A stretch of 64,000 nucleotides of DNA from an uncultured Eubacteriales bacterium (GCA_934474225.1 CAKSLU010000004.1:26426-90425); one strand, 5' to 3'. Positions 1-9,451 are shown, numbered from the stretch's first letter. Program-made: numbers and translations. The notes: generated by a model from the sequence alone, not told the origin.

Positions 1-599
1 TCGAGCGGCGGTCGGCGGCTGCGCACCGTGAAACGAAACGCAGCGTCCTGCCGCAGAATCAGCTCGTCAAACACCGAGAAATACAGGCTTGCCGCCTCGC
101 CCTCGATGCCGCGCAGCGCATCCGCATCGGCGCACGCCAAAGCGGCGTCGATGGCACGGCGAATCTGCGCCGAAACGGTTTTCAGCTGCTCGGCATCCAC
201 CGAAAGCGCATGGTCGCGCGCGCCGCGCTCCAACACCCAGCGTGCATTGTACAGCTTGCCGACGATAAAATTCTGTGCAATCGCGAGGCTCTGCGCCGCA
301 TCGTCGGCAATGCGGTACTGCCGACGCCGCAAGAGCACATTGCCCGTCTCCATCCCGGATGCGCGCGCCAGAAACCGCCCGCGCGGCGAAAAGAAGGTCA
401 ACTCAATCTGCATCTGCGCACATTTGCCCATCAGCGCAGGGCTTGCGCCCATGTAGGAAAAGCAAGTGATCTGCGAAAGGCTGTGCAGCGGGAACCGCCC
501 GATTTCGTCGCCCTCTTTTTTGACCACTGCATTTTCGCCGTCCAGCGTCAGATACGCCTCGGGCGTAAGGACATACAAAGCGTTCAAAAGGTGCTTCAT
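1..599 (-). CDS. cas1: CRISPR-associated endonuclease Cas1, type I-C (partial, C-terminus beyond window)
   Basis: Cas1 is the metal-dependent integrase of the Cas1-Cas2 complex that inserts new spacers into the array. Reading the minus strand from the ATG at 599 gives about 199 residues beginning MKHLLNALYVLTPEAYLTLD and continuing through YMGASPALMGKCAQ, then FFSPRGRFLARASGMETGNV; this N-terminal beta domain followed by a helical part is the pattern of subtype I-C Cas1. The frame stays open to base 1, so the catalytic C-terminal region (Glu, His, Asp/Glu) is outside the window and cannot be inspected. The start overlaps the cas4 stop by four bases (ATGA), indicating translational coupling. 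cas2 and the repeat array would be expected further left. Confidence 0.9.
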   Translation of the reverse strand, partial: MKHLLNALYVLTPEAYLTLDGENAVVKKEGDEIGRFPLHSLSQITCFSYMGASPALMGKCAQMQIELTFFSPRGRFLARASGMETGNVLLRRRQYRIADDAAQSLAIAQNFIVGKLYNARWVLERGARDHALSVDAEQLKTVSAQIRRAIDAALACADADALRGIEGEAASLYFSVFDELILRQDAAFRFTVRSRRPPL

Positions 600-1264
600 G
601 CGTCTTCCCTCCCGACCGTCTCCCGAATATAGGCAGCGACATCCCGCTCTTTGCACAGCGCAGGCAGGCAAATATCCTTCATGGAGCAGGCACGGCAGAA
701 CCGCCCGGTCTTGACCCGCGGCGTGTAGCCGCGGCGCATGTAGGCATGCATCTCCCCGACGGCAGCGCAGGCGGCATCCCGCAACACTGCGTCGATTGCG
801 ACCGCTTCCCGCCGCCGCACCTCGCCGTAGTAGAGGTACCCGCTGTCGATCCGACAGCCGAGCATCTCCTCCAGGCACATCGCCTCGAGACAGAGCTGCA
901 ACTTGTCCGCCTCGCCGGCGGCAGCGGCGGTGCCGCTCTTGTATTCCACCGGCGTCGGCAGCCACAGCCCATCGTAGTTCCGCAGACGCACACCGTCCGC
1001 GCCGCGGCGAAACTCCACGACATCGCATTCGCCGCTGATGCCAAGCGTCGCGGAAAAGACGCGCAGTCCGCGCACGGTCACGAGGTCGCCGCGTTTCTCG
1101 GAAAGCCCGGCATCATGCGCCCGCTCGTGCAAGATGGCGCCGCCGACCGTGCGCGCATTCTCCGCCCATTGCCCCTCAATGTGAATCAGTGCCCACTGGC
1201 GGCAGCAAAAGGCAAAGTGTTGGATACCGCTGATTTGCAGATAGTCTTCCTCGGCGTATGCCAT
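596..1264 (-). CDS. cas4: CRISPR-associated exonuclease Cas4, type I-C
   Basis: Cas4 is a RecB-like iron-sulfur nuclease that trims prespacers and helps set PAM choice and orientation during spacer integration. The 222-residue product shows an N-terminal Cys (FCCRQW), a metal-binding His in GGAILHERAH, an Asp in SGECDVVEF, the EYK active-site triad in PVEYKSG, a Gln/Tyr-region helix (KLQLCLEAMCLEEML) and a C-terminal cysteine group FCRACSMKDICLPALC; with the first Cys these would ligate the cluster. Length fits the family. The ATG overlaps the cas7 stop by one base (TAATG) and the stop overlaps cas1, so it sits mid-operon between effector and adaptation genes, as is usual for I-C loci. Confidence 0.93.
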   Translation of the reverse strand: MAYAEEDYLQISGIQHFAFCCRQWALIHIEGQWAENARTVGGAILHERAHDAGLSEKRGDLVTVRGLRVFSATLGISGECDVVEFRRGADGVRLRNYDGLWLPTPVEYKSGTAAAAGEADKLQLCLEAMCLEEMLGCRIDSGYLYYGEVRRREAVAIDAVLRDAACAAVGEMHAYMRRGYTPRVKTGRFCRACSMKDICLPALCKERDVAAYIRETVGREDA

Positions 1265-2181
1265 TATGCCATGCGGGTGACCGTAACGCCGGCAGGAACG
1301 GCAGCTTCATCCACGCTGACCTTGTAGTCCGCGTATGCGCGCGGCGGCTTTTCCGCATCAATGCGCTCGACCTTGACCGTGTCAAACAGCTTGTACGCAG
1401 GCGCATTGCCGAGCTCGCTGTCATGCTTGAAAACGATCAGTTCACGCACAGCCATTTTGCCACGCGCAGCGGAATGGTCGCATTCAAACATGTTCAGAAT
1501 TGCCTGCCAGAGCAGCGCGAGGTCATCCTCGGAGAATCCGGTCGTCTTGCGGGCAAGATTTGCCGAAACATAACCCTCCGCGCGATAGAGCCCGTAGGGG
1601 ACGACATACTTTCTGCCCATCTCGGTGTTCTTCTTTTCGGCATCCGCCTCGGTGGTGATCGCCGTGCGCGTAATCGTCAGCTCCTGCGGCACGATGGGGT
1701 CGATGCTGCGGGCAAAGGACAACTGCACCGGACCGCGCACCTGCCCACAGTTGAGCGCGCCCTTGACGCAGGTGGTCAGCACCGCACCGAAGGTGCGGAT
1801 GTCGAAGAACTCGCCGCAGAGATAGTCTCTGACCAGCGTATCCACATCGACACCCTTCGCCTTCACCGTCTTAATTCTCTTTTTGAGGTCCTCTTTCTCC
1901 ATATCGGCGGCATTGTCAATGCCGACCTTGGTGAATGCCTCGCCCTCACTGCGGTTGAGCGGCACATTCTCCTTGATGAAGATGCGGTGCCCCGCCTCAT
2001 CCTCTTTTGCCGTCTCTACATAGTTGCGGATCTTGCGCTTGAGGCAGACATCGGTCACAATACCGTAGCCGGTCTCGGGGTCGATGCGCGGCATATTGCC
2101 CGCATCGGGGTCGCCGTTGGGATTGCCGTTCTCGCAGTCAAACAGGACAACAAATTCGTAACGATTCTTGATAGCTTCCAT
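1264..2181 (-). CDS. cas7c: Cascade backbone protein Cas7c (Csd2), type I-C
   Basis: Cas7 forms the helical backbone of the I-C Cascade complex and binds the crRNA spacer. The 305-residue protein begins MEAIKNRYEFVVLFDCENGNPNGDPDAGNMPRIDP; the NGNPNGDPDAGN(M)PR block is the signature of the Csd2/Csh2 branch of Cas7. Further landmarks are GYGIVTDVCLKRKIRNYV and FGAVLTTCVKGALNCGQVRGPVQLSFARSIDPI. It starts two bases after cas8c ends on the minus strand and overlaps cas4 by one base. An ATG preceded by a GGAG-like site inside the end of cas8c supports this start. Confidence 0.94.
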   Translation of the reverse strand: MEAIKNRYEFVVLFDCENGNPNGDPDAGNMPRIDPETGYGIVTDVCLKRKIRNYVETAKEDEAGHRIFIKENVPLNRSEGEAFTKVGIDNAADMEKEDLKKRIKTVKAKGVDVDTLVRDYLCGEFFDIRTFGAVLTTCVKGALNCGQVRGPVQLSFARSIDPIVPQELTITRTAITTEADAEKKNTEMGRKYVVPYGLYRAEGYVSANLARKTTGFSEDDLALLWQAILNMFECDHSAARGKMAVRELIVFKHDSELGNAPAYKLFDTVKVERIDAEKPPRAYADYKVSVDEAAVPAGVTVTRMA

Positions 2182-2183
2182 GG

Positions 2184-3998
2184 TCAGTTCTCCTCCGTCA
2201 TTTCGGTTGTATTTTTCTTTTCAAATCTTTTTTGGGTCTGATGATAGTAGCCGAGGATAAATGCGCCCTGCTCTTCCAGCGAGAGCGTCTTCGGGAATGC
2301 GGTTTCCAGTCGTGCGGTCAACTCGCCGATCTGCTTGCTGTAGTTGACGGCGAGACCGCCGTCAATCTTTTTCAAATGGCTGTTTGCCAGCTTCAGCAGA
2401 ATCGGGAATACAGCCGCCGGGGTTGCGCATGCAGAGTTGAAATACTTGTCCTTGATTGTCGTGTTGATGTCACGATTTGCTGTTAACTGCACCGCCTCGA
2501 GGGTGGAGAACAGCCGCCCCAGCACATACGGGGTGTAGTTGCTTGCCTCATTCAATGCCATTGTCGATGCCTCCTTGATATATGTATAATCTTTTCTGTG
2601 TTTGGTGTTACGCAACAGATAGCCCTTGACAATGGCTGCCTTGCCGCGCGTGATGTCGTGCTCGGCGCGGATGCGCAGCAGGGTTTGCCTGTACAGTGTC
2701 TCGGGATAGCGTCCGCCCGTGAGCACGGCGCGGAGCGTGTCGCTAATCAACTGCGATGAAAGATCTGTGCCCTTTGCGTCTTTGCCTTTTGCGCCTTTGC
2801 TTTTTACTTCTTTACCTTTTTTATTATTGTCTTTTGCTTTCGGATTGACCGTCTCGCGGAGCAGTGCCCAAAGCGGAATATCTACCACTTTGCTACGGTT
2901 ATCTGGCACGACTGCAATGTCGTCATAATGCTGCTTGATCTTGCCAATTACATCGCCGAAGCTACTTTGTTGGAAAAAGCGCACAGACAAGCGTCCCGCA
3001 TGCGACGATAAACCAAGTAGATAAAAGCGCATGTCCGGGGAAAGTTTGCTCTCGGCAAATTCTGTGGATTTACCGTCCGCGATATTTTGCAAAATCGAAT
3101 GTAGCTCCGCATCCGTCACCCGGTCGTCGCTGCCCGCAAAGCACTGATCCATCACACCCTGATAGGCAGGTTCGGCATCCTCGGCAAAGTAAACAACGGT
3201 CATATCACCGATATCCTGTTTGTGGTTCTTATCCCCTGTTAGAGAATTGAGAGCCGAAGTATAAGCGAACGCTGTGTGCTTCCCCATTGGCGCGTTGAGG
3301 TTCTGCTTACGGCAAAAAGATTCAAATGCTTTGACATTGAAAGACACGAGCGCTGCACCGGAAGGCTGCGCACCCTTCACATTTTTAATTGCAGGATGTG
3401 TCTTCTCCGGGACGACGATCTCTCCGGTCACCACATCCACAAAGGTTTTGCCGCTCTTTTTTTTGCCGTAATGTACATCCCATGCGGCACATAGCTCCGG
3501 GAACTCGCCCGGGAAGTGACCATGATACAAGAATGTCAGATTGACGTCATTCAGCAGATCGTCCATGCAGCCGTCCGGTAGCTGTGCCGCGATTGCCATC
3601 GGGTCACAGGCGGCAAAATACGCTTTGATGGCCTCGGCAACCGGCGTATGCACATCGGCGAGCAGACCGTCGTGTAATTCTTTTGCCGTGGCAAAACGCT
3701 TGGCGGTTTTGCCGCCGTCCTCCTTGGTCTGCACGCCGAGCAGGTATTCGGCGTTTTCCCACAGAAAATTGGAGCGTTCCCCGCTCGTTTTTTTAACGGG
3801 CGCGGGCAATAAAACCTCTCGCGGGAGCTGTTTCTTGCCGTCCGGGCTCTCGGTCTTGAGCGGCAGGATGCTGAGGACACTGCCGTTATCGTCAATCTCA
3901 ACCGCCCATGAGATCTTCGCCTTCGCCCAGCCGGGCTTGGAAATCTCGCCGCGCGCGGCGAGCTTGTTGTAGTACGCAACCAGCGCTTGCAAAATCAT
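2184..3998 (-). CDS. cas8c: Cascade large subunit Cas8c (Csd1), type I-C
   Basis: Cas8c is the large subunit that recognises the PAM and, in I-C systems, also supplies an internally translated small subunit (Cas11c) from its C-terminal part. The 604-residue protein starts MILQALVAYYNKLAARGEI and includes the typical SGERSNFLWENAEYLLGV stretch and the helical C-terminal end ALNEASNYTPYVLGRLFSTLEAVQ that corresponds to the Cas11-like region. Its start overlaps the end of cas5c by four bases. A Lys/Gly-rich linker (KAKDNNKKGKEVKSKGAKGKDAKGTD, roughly residues 390-415) is visible just before the helical part. An internal start for Cas11c is known in the subtype but I did not locate it with certainty here. 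Confidence 0.92.
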   Translation of the reverse strand: MILQALVAYYNKLAARGEISKPGWAKAKISWAVEIDDNGSVLSILPLKTESPDGKKQLPREVLLPAPVKKTSGERSNFLWENAEYLLGVQTKEDGGKTAKRFATAKELHDGLLADVHTPVAEAIKAYFAACDPMAIAAQLPDGCMDDLLNDVNLTFLYHGHFPGEFPELCAAWDVHYGKKKSGKTFVDVVTGEIVVPEKTHPAIKNVKGAQPSGAALVSFNVKAFESFCRKQNLNAPMGKHTAFAYTSALNSLTGDKNHKQDIGDMTVVYFAEDAEPAYQGVMDQCFAGSDDRVTDAELHSILQNIADGKSTEFAESKLSPDMRFYLLGLSSHAGRLSVRFFQQSSFGDVIGKIKQHYDDIAVVPDNRSKVVDIPLWALLRETVNPKAKDNNKKGKEVKSKGAKGKDAKGTDLSSQLISDTLRAVLTGGRYPETLYRQTLLRIRAEHDITRGKAAIVKGYLLRNTKHRKDYTYIKEASTMALNEASNYTPYVLGRLFSTLEAVQLTANRDINTTIKDKYFNSACATPAAVFPILLKLANSHLKKIDGGLAVNYSKQIGELTARLETAFPKTLSLEEQGAFILGYYHQTQKRFEKKNTTEMTEEN

Positions 3999-4654
3999 CG
4001 GTACACCTCCGCATCCGTGAGGTCGAGGACCCCGTTTTTCAGCACGGCGCGGAAGAACATCGGCTTGATGTCCTCCGGGTCGCTGTAGTCCATGTCATAG
4101 AGCATGAAACCGAGGTCTTTCTCACTGTCCGGGTAAGCCGTCGGGATGTCGCCGCCCTCCCACAGGCGGAACGCCGCGGGGAACTCCCGCGTGCCGAAGC
4201 AAGGCTGATGATAGCACTGCCCGTTTTGCGCACGGCGGTGGAACATCTCGCAGAACTTTCCCGCATTGTCGGTGGGGTTGGCTTTTTCCGTCATCTCAAA
4301 ATGCGTCTCGATCACATATCGGACATGGCGCAATACCATCGCGGTCCGCTGTTCCGTACGATGCTCTTTGCAGCAATAATAAAGACTGTCTTCTTTCCCT
4401 TTCCGCACGGCTGTGCGGACGATATTCCCGCTAATTTTATCCGGAACCTCGTTGCGGCAGATGTTGGAAAAGCAGATCGGACTCATCACATAGATGCGGT
4501 CAACCTTCCAGCGCATGCCCGGATGCCAGAAAATTGCTTCCAGGATTCCGCGCGCCGCGCTTGGCGTCATCACATCGTAACTCACACGCTCCGCCTTCAT
4601 TTCGGGGCGTGTGAACAGCGCGTAATCGCCGAAAACTTCAAGTTTGAATGACAC
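3995..4654 (-). CDS. cas5c: Cascade subunit and crRNA-processing endoribonuclease Cas5c, type I-C
   Basis: In I-C systems Cas5c (Csd5) replaces Cas6 and cleaves the pre-crRNA repeat, staying bound to the 5' handle. I place the start at the GTG at 4654, eight bases after the AAAGGAG ribosome site; the frame can be read from a TTG at 4672, but that overlaps the ribosome site itself. The 219-residue product reads SFKLEVFGDYALFTRPEMKAERVSYDVMTPSAARGILEAIFWHPGMRW, the conserved N-terminal ferredoxin-like fold of Cas5c, and later CYHQPCFGTREFPAAF and KDLGFMLYDMDY, also typical. It lies 32 bases after cas3 and overlaps cas8c by four bases. Confidence 0.92.
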   Translation of the reverse strand: MSFKLEVFGDYALFTRPEMKAERVSYDVMTPSAARGILEAIFWHPGMRWKVDRIYVMSPICFSNICRNEVPDKISGNIVRTAVRKGKEDSLYYCCKEHRTEQRTAMVLRHVRYVIETHFEMTEKANPTDNAGKFCEMFHRRAQNGQCYHQPCFGTREFPAAFRLWEGGDIPTAYPDSEKDLGFMLYDMDYSDPEDIKPMFFRAVLKNGVLDLTDAEVYR

Positions 4655-4686
4655 GCTCGTCACTCCTTTCAATATTTATATCATTT

Positions 4687-6789
4687 TTATGCAAAATTTG
4701 CTTTGGTTGCTTCGGATAAGGTAAACCCGGTCTCGGGATTGTAGCAATCCGGGTCGAGGAGGAGCGCGCCGTTCTCGCAGAGCGTCTCCGCCTTGCCCCG
4801 CGCAATAAGGTCTGCTACAGTGCGCTGTGGGAGCGCTACGGCAAAGGGCGCTGCGGCGCGAAAAAGGGTGCGGCTGCGCTCCCCGGCACGCAAGCGCGAA
4901 AGATACGCATCGCCGCCGTCGCCGGGGATGTACAGGCTTGCATCCGCCTCGCCGTCAATCAGCCGAAAGGCGTCCGAAACGGTGCGAAACGCCAGCTTGC
5001 GCACGCCGTCAAGAATCTCCTTGCGGTCCAGCGCCTGCGCGTCCTTCAGCGTGTACAGCAAAAAATCAAAATAATCCCGGACAGCCGCCGCGGACGCAAG
5101 CGCATCCGGATGTGCCGCGATCATCCGCTCGGCAGCGGCAATATTCTGCGCCAGCCGCCGCGGCGCGGACGCCTCCGGTACAAACACATGCACCACGCTG
5201 TCCGCCGCCGCGACCCTGCCCTCGCGGTTGCAGCGCCCGCCCGCCTGCACGATGGAGTCAAGCCCCGCAATCGCGCGGTACACGCAGGGGAAGTCCAGGT
5301 CCACGCCCGCCTCCACCAGACTGGTGGAGACCACGCGGCAGACCTTGCCGTCCGACAGCCGCTGCCGAATCGTCTCCAATGCCGCGCCGCGGTCATGCGG
5401 CGTCAGCAGGGTCGTCAGGCAATAGCTGCCCTCTTGCGGCAGCGCCGCATACAGGCTCTGCGCCTCGGCGCGGTTGTTGACGATGCAGAGCACGCGCGGC
5501 GTGTCCAAGAGGCGCGCCGCAAGGGCTTCGTCCGAAAGCGCGCCGTCAAAGCGATAGGTCACGCGACGGAACACCGCTGCATCAGCATAAGTCGGCGGGC
5601 AAAGCTCCCGGACGTCCGCCGACGGCGCAAACTCCGCAATCAGGGGACCGAGCGAGGGCTGCGTCGCCGTGCAGAGCACCGCCGTGCAGCCGAAATGTTC
5701 GGTCAGCGTGCAGATGCCGGACACGCAGGGGCGCAGATAAGTCGTCGGCAGCATCTGCGCCTCGTCAAAGACGATCACGCTGCCGCAGACATGGTGCATC
5801 TTGCGCGCCCGCGACGGTTTTGCACTGTAAAGCGACTCAAAAAACTGCACTGCCGTGGTCAGAATGATCGGCGCATCCCAGCGTTCGGAGACAAAGGCGT
5901 TTGCATCGGTGTCCCCGTCCGCCTTCAGTTCGGCGGCGGAATAGTGCAGCCGCACATTTTCTTCGCCGAAAACCGCTTTGAAGACCTTCCCGGTCTGCTC
6001 GAGAATACTGCAATACGGAATTACATAAATCACGCGCCGCATGCCGTGCACCTGCGCGTGCCGCAGGGCAAACGCCATGGAGGTGAGCGTTTTGCCGCCG
6101 CCCGTCGGCACCGTCAGCGAAAAGAGTCCGCGCCGCGCATCCGCGCCCGCCAAGACGGACGCGCGGATTTGGTTGCGCAGCCGGTCAAGCTCACCCCGTT
6201 CCGCAAATCCGGCAAAGTGTGCGTCCAACCGGGCGGCAAGCGTATCGACAGAGGCGTACTGACGCTCGGTTTCGCCGCCCGTGTCGCTCCAGTCCGCATC
6301 CACAAGACAGGAAAACAGCATTTGCGTATAGGCATACATCGCTGCGGGCGATGTACGGAACGGCGGAGACGGCGGCAGCGCGGGCAAGGTCACCTCGCGC
6401 CGATATGCCGAAAAATCCGGCAGTGTCGCGCGATAGGCAGCCGACATTCTGCCGAGCAGCGTGCTGTCCGTGTCATAGCGCGTGCCGAGGTCGGGCAGCC
6501 CTGCATGATGCCCCGCAACAGCAAACGCCGTCGGTGCTACGCGCGCGTCAAACGCAGTCACCGCGCCCGCCGTGGCATGGTCCGCCTGCACAGGCGCGCC
6601 GCTGAGCCGACGCTGAAACACATCGCTGTATTTGCCGATGTCGTGAAGCATACCCGCATACGCGCCCTCCGCCGCCGCATCAAATGCCGCCGCATAGCGC
6701 GCGGCAAGCGCCGAAACATTTTGCAGATGCGCAAGGAGAAGCTGCCCGCCCGGATGCGCGTCATTCGGACTGTGTGCAAAATAGTTCAC
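4687..6789 (-). CDS. cas3: CRISPR-associated helicase-nuclease Cas3 with N-terminal HD domain, type I-C
   Basis: Cas3 is recruited to target-bound Cascade, where its HD domain nicks and its SF2 helicase unwinds and degrades DNA. I start it at the GTG at 6789 (NYFAHSPNDAHPGG), about ten bases after AAAGGCGG; an upstream in-frame ATG at 6894 would lie before the promoter -10 box and is rejected. The 700-residue product has HD residues in MLHDIGKYSDVF (His49-Asp50), DHATAG and GHHAGLPD; Walker A in VPTGGGKTLTSMAF; DEAQ in IVFDEAQMLP; motif III in CTATQPSL; motif VI in QAGGRCNREGR. All key residues are intact, so the interference machinery looks functional. First gene of the operon. Confidence 0.94.
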   Translation of the reverse strand: MNYFAHSPNDAHPGGQLLLAHLQNVSALAARYAAAFDAAAEGAYAGMLHDIGKYSDVFQRRLSGAPVQADHATAGAVTAFDARVAPTAFAVAGHHAGLPDLGTRYDTDSTLLGRMSAAYRATLPDFSAYRREVTLPALPPSPPFRTSPAAMYAYTQMLFSCLVDADWSDTGGETERQYASVDTLAARLDAHFAGFAERGELDRLRNQIRASVLAGADARRGLFSLTVPTGGGKTLTSMAFALRHAQVHGMRRVIYVIPYCSILEQTGKVFKAVFGEENVRLHYSAAELKADGDTDANAFVSERWDAPIILTTAVQFFESLYSAKPSRARKMHHVCGSVIVFDEAQMLPTTYLRPCVSGICTLTEHFGCTAVLCTATQPSLGPLIAEFAPSADVRELCPPTYADAAVFRRVTYRFDGALSDEALAARLLDTPRVLCIVNNRAEAQSLYAALPQEGSYCLTTLLTPHDRGAALETIRQRLSDGKVCRVVSTSLVEAGVDLDFPCVYRAIAGLDSIVQAGGRCNREGRVAAADSVVHVFVPEASAPRRLAQNIAAAERMIAAHPDALASAAAVRDYFDFLLYTLKDAQALDRKEILDGVRKLAFRTVSDAFRLIDGEADASLYIPGDGGDAYLSRLRAGERSRTLFRAAAPFAVALPQRTVADLIARGKAETLCENGALLLDPDCYNPETGFTLSEATKANFA

Positions 6790-6820
6790 GGATTGTCCCC
6801 GCCTTTCTTTTGGTAATTTG

Positions 6821-6849
6821 AGTATACAATGAATTGGATATGTTTTCAA
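6821..6849 (-). promoter_or_regulatory. sigma-A promoter of the cas operon
   Basis: On the minus strand TTGAAA (6849-6844) and TATACT (6826-6821) are separated by 17 bases. The predicted transcript begins near 6814 and leaves a leader of about 25 bases before the cas3 GTG at 6789, which independently supports that start choice. Confidence 0.75.
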
Positions 6850-7104
6850 GGCTCTTCTCGACATAAAGCAAGAAAATGTGACATTCTTTAACATAACTTA
6901 GCCACGCACATTTTTCCTTTTTCAAGATGATTATAGCGCGCGTGCTGTACGATAAAGCGGACAGCATAGGGGGCTATGATAAAATATCTGCTTTTTCGGG
7001 CGGAGGCGGGTTTTGCAGAAATTGACCGAACCCGGACTGCATCTGTCTTTTATTTCGGCGCGGGGTCTGCTATCCTTGAGACAGAAAGACACAGGAGGCA
7101 GACC

Positions 7105-9423
7105 ATGGAAAACAAAATCAAAGACCTGCTTTTGCAGATGACCGCCGAAGAAAAGCTGGATTTCTGCGCCGGAGACGACGCCTGGCACACGCACGCGCTG
7201 CCTCGCCTCGGCATTCCGGCGCTGACGATGCACGACGGGCCGCATGGGCTGCGCATACGCACAAAACATGCGGACGGGCGGACCGAACAACTGCCCGCCA
7301 CCTGCTTTCCCACCGCGTCCGCGATGGCAAACAGCTGGAACCCCGAGCTGATTGCAAGCGCCGGACGCACGATTGCCGACGAATGCCGTGCGCACGACAC
7401 GGCTATTCTGCTCGCCCCCGGCGTCAACATCAAGCGCTCGCCGCTCTGCGGGCGCAACTTTGAATACTACAGCGAAGACCCCTACCTCGCGGGCAAATGC
7501 GGCGCGGCGTTCATCCGCGGCGTGCAGAGCCGCGGCGTTGCTGCCTGCGTCAAGCACTTCTGCGTGAACAACCAGGAGACGCGCCGCTTCTCGACCGACG
7601 CGCGCGTATCGCCGCGCGCCCTGCACGAAATCTATCTTACGCCCTTTGAAATTGCGGTGCGCGAGGGCAAGGTGCAGACCGTGATGCACGCCTACAACCG
7701 CGTCAACGGTAGCTATGTCGGCGAGGATGCCGAGCTGCTCCGCGGCATTCTGCGGAACAAATGGGGCTTTGACGGCTATGTCATGAGCGACTGGTTTGCC
7801 ACCGATGACCACGCCGCTGCCGTCACTGCCGGCACCAATGTGGAGATGCCGCCCTGCGCCGACCATCGTGCGGCGCTTGCCGCCGCCTATGCGCGCGGCG
7901 AAATCACAGACGCGATGCTTGACGAGACCGTATCCGACATTCTGCGCGTGGTGTTCCGCCACCTGCCGCCGCATGACGCCTGCGCGGTCGATGAAGAAGC
8001 ACACCGTCAAGTTGCGCTGCGCGCTGCCGAGGAAAGCATGGTGCTGCTCAAAAATGAAGGCGGCATGCTCCCATTGGAAAAAGGCAAACCGCTTGCCGTC
8101 ATCGGCAGTTTTGCGAAAACGCAGCATCGGCAGGGGCAAGGCTCCAGCTATGTCAAGCCGACCGCCGAGGAGGACCTGTTTGCCCTGCTCGAAGCGGCAA
8201 ACGGCGGCCATATCCGCTATGCGGACGGCTACGGCGACAACGGCGCGACCGACGAGCAGCTTGCGGACGCCGTCCGCGCCGCAAAAGACTGCGGGCGCGC
8301 CCTTGTCTTTGTCGGTCTACCCGCAGGCGCAGAATCCGAAAACTTTGACCGCAAGCACATGCGCCTGCCGGATGGGCAGCTGCGCGTTTTGGATGCGGTG
8401 CTTGCCGCCTGCGACCGCGTCGCGGTCGTTGTGACGGCGGGCGCGCCGGTGGAGCTGCCGTTTGCCCCGCGCGCGGCTGCCATCTTCTGCACCTATTTCA
8501 GCGGGCAGACCTATGCCTCCGCCGCCGTGCGGCAGCTGTTCGGCGAAGTCAATCCCTCGGGCAAACTGGCGGAGACCTGGCCCTTGCGCCTCGAGGACAC
8601 GCCCGCCTATCCGTTCTTCCCCGGCGACGGCGACACCTGCTTCTACGGTGAGGACATCTTCGTCGGCTACCGCCATTACGACACGCGAAAGCTCGATGTC
8701 CGCTATCCGTTCGGGCACGGGCTGTCCTACACAACCTTTGCCTACACGGGCATCGAAGCCGACCGGCACACCGTGCGCGTCACGGTGAAGAACACAGGCG
8801 ACCGCCGCGGCAAAGAAACCGTGCAGCTCTATGCGTCCGCCCTGCCGCATCCCGCAGCGGCGCAGGCACGCGGCATCTTCGCCAATAGCTTTGTCCGCCC
8901 GACGCGCTGGCTCTGCGGCTTTGAAAAAGTGGAACTCGCCCCCGGCGAAGAAACGACCGTTACCTTTACGCCGGGCGACCGCGCCTTCTCGGTCTACGAT
9001 GAAACAGCAGGCGACTTCCGCGTGCTCGGCGGCGACTATGTGCTGTCGGCAGGCGGCAGCAGCCGCGACCTGCCGCTGTCCGCCGTCGTCACCGTGGAGG
9101 AAGACATGCGCTTCTTGCCCGTCGTAGACGAAAACACCACGATTGAAACGCTGCTTTTCGACACGCGCATTCCGCGCGATGCGGTGCGCAAGCTGCTTGA
9201 AAAAGTACTGCCCCCGCAGGTGGCGGAATCCTACTTTGCGGACGAAGATGCGGTTATCGGCGGCTGCAGCGGAAGCTGCAGCTATGCAAACCCCGTCGTG
9301 CGGCACCGCGCGGGCTATGTGCTGCGCCAGTTTCTGTGGTGGAATCCTTCGCTGACCGCCGAAAGTTTGCAGGACGCCATCGACGAAATCAACCGTGCCA
9401 TCCGCGCGCAGGCAAACCAATAA
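7105..9423 (+). CDS. cytoplasmic glycoside hydrolase family 3 (beta-glucosidase-like)
   Basis: GH3 enzymes remove terminal beta-linked sugars (glucose, xylose and others) from oligosaccharides. Start ATG 7105 follows AGGAGG at 7093-7098; no signal peptide, so it acts inside the cell on imported material. The 772-residue protein has the usual order: (beta/alpha)8 domain with MHDGPHGLR, GRNFEYYSEDPYLAG, VKHFCVNNQETRR and the nucleophile Asp229 in VMSDWFATDD; then the second alpha/beta domain (LKNEGGMLPLEKGKPLAVIGSFA, FGEVNPSGKLAETWP); then a fibronectin-III-like domain after FGHGLSYTTF. About 100 further residues (from EEDMRFLPV) form a C-terminal tail that includes CSGSCSYANP; I do not recognise its function. 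It stands alone between the cas promoter and an AraC gene. Exact substrate cannot be read from sequence. Confidence 0.9.
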   Translation: MENKIKDLLLQMTAEEKLDFCAGDDAWHTHALPRLGIPALTMHDGPHGLRIRTKHADGRTEQLPATCFPTASAMANSWNPELIASAGRTIADECRAHDTAILLAPGVNIKRSPLCGRNFEYYSEDPYLAGKCGAAFIRGVQSRGVAACVKHFCVNNQETRRFSTDARVSPRALHEIYLTPFEIAVREGKVQTVMHAYNRVNGSYVGEDAELLRGILRNKWGFDGYVMSDWFATDDHAAAVTAGTNVEMPPCADHRAALAAAYARGEITDAMLDETVSDILRVVFRHLPPHDACAVDEEAHRQVALRAAEESMVLLKNEGGMLPLEKGKPLAVIGSFAKTQHRQGQGSSYVKPTAEEDLFALLEAANGGHIRYADGYGDNGATDEQLADAVRAAKDCGRALVFVGLPAGAESENFDRKHMRLPDGQLRVLDAVLAACDRVAVVVTAGAPVELPFAPRAAAIFCTYFSGQTYASAAVRQLFGEVNPSGKLAETWPLRLEDTPAYPFFPGDGDTCFYGEDIFVGYRHYDTRKLDVRYPFGHGLSYTTFAYTGIEADRHTVRVTVKNTGDRRGKETVQLYASALPHPAAAQARGIFANSFVRPTRWLCGFEKVELAPGEETTVTFTPGDRAFSVYDETAGDFRVLGGDYVLSAGGSSRDLPLSAVVTVEEDMRFLPVVDENTTIETLLFDTRIPRDAVRKLLEKVLPPQVAESYFADEDAVIGGCSGSCSYANPVVRHRAGYVLRQFLWWNPSLTAESLQDAIDEINRAIRAQANQ

Positions 9424-9451
9424 AAAAGGGGCTGTAAACAAAGTTTACAGT
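9424..9451 (-). terminator. hairpin with U-tract on the minus strand
   Basis: CTGTAAAC / GTTTACAG arms (9432-9439, 9443-9450) around AAA, extended by GG/CC. Read on the minus strand the stem is followed by a run of T, so it can end leftward transcripts from the AraC gene; on the plus strand no T-run follows. Confidence 0.55.

Noticed and set aside
5827..5846. A GACTCAAAAAACTG stretch resembling the GH31 element
   Set aside because: It lies inside cas3 coding sequence, matches only the ctcaaaaa core and has no promoter at the right distance.
6790..6894. Longer cas3 start at ATG 6894
   Set aside because: It precedes the -10 box of a good promoter and gives an N-terminus unlike Cas3; GTG 6789 has a ribosome site.
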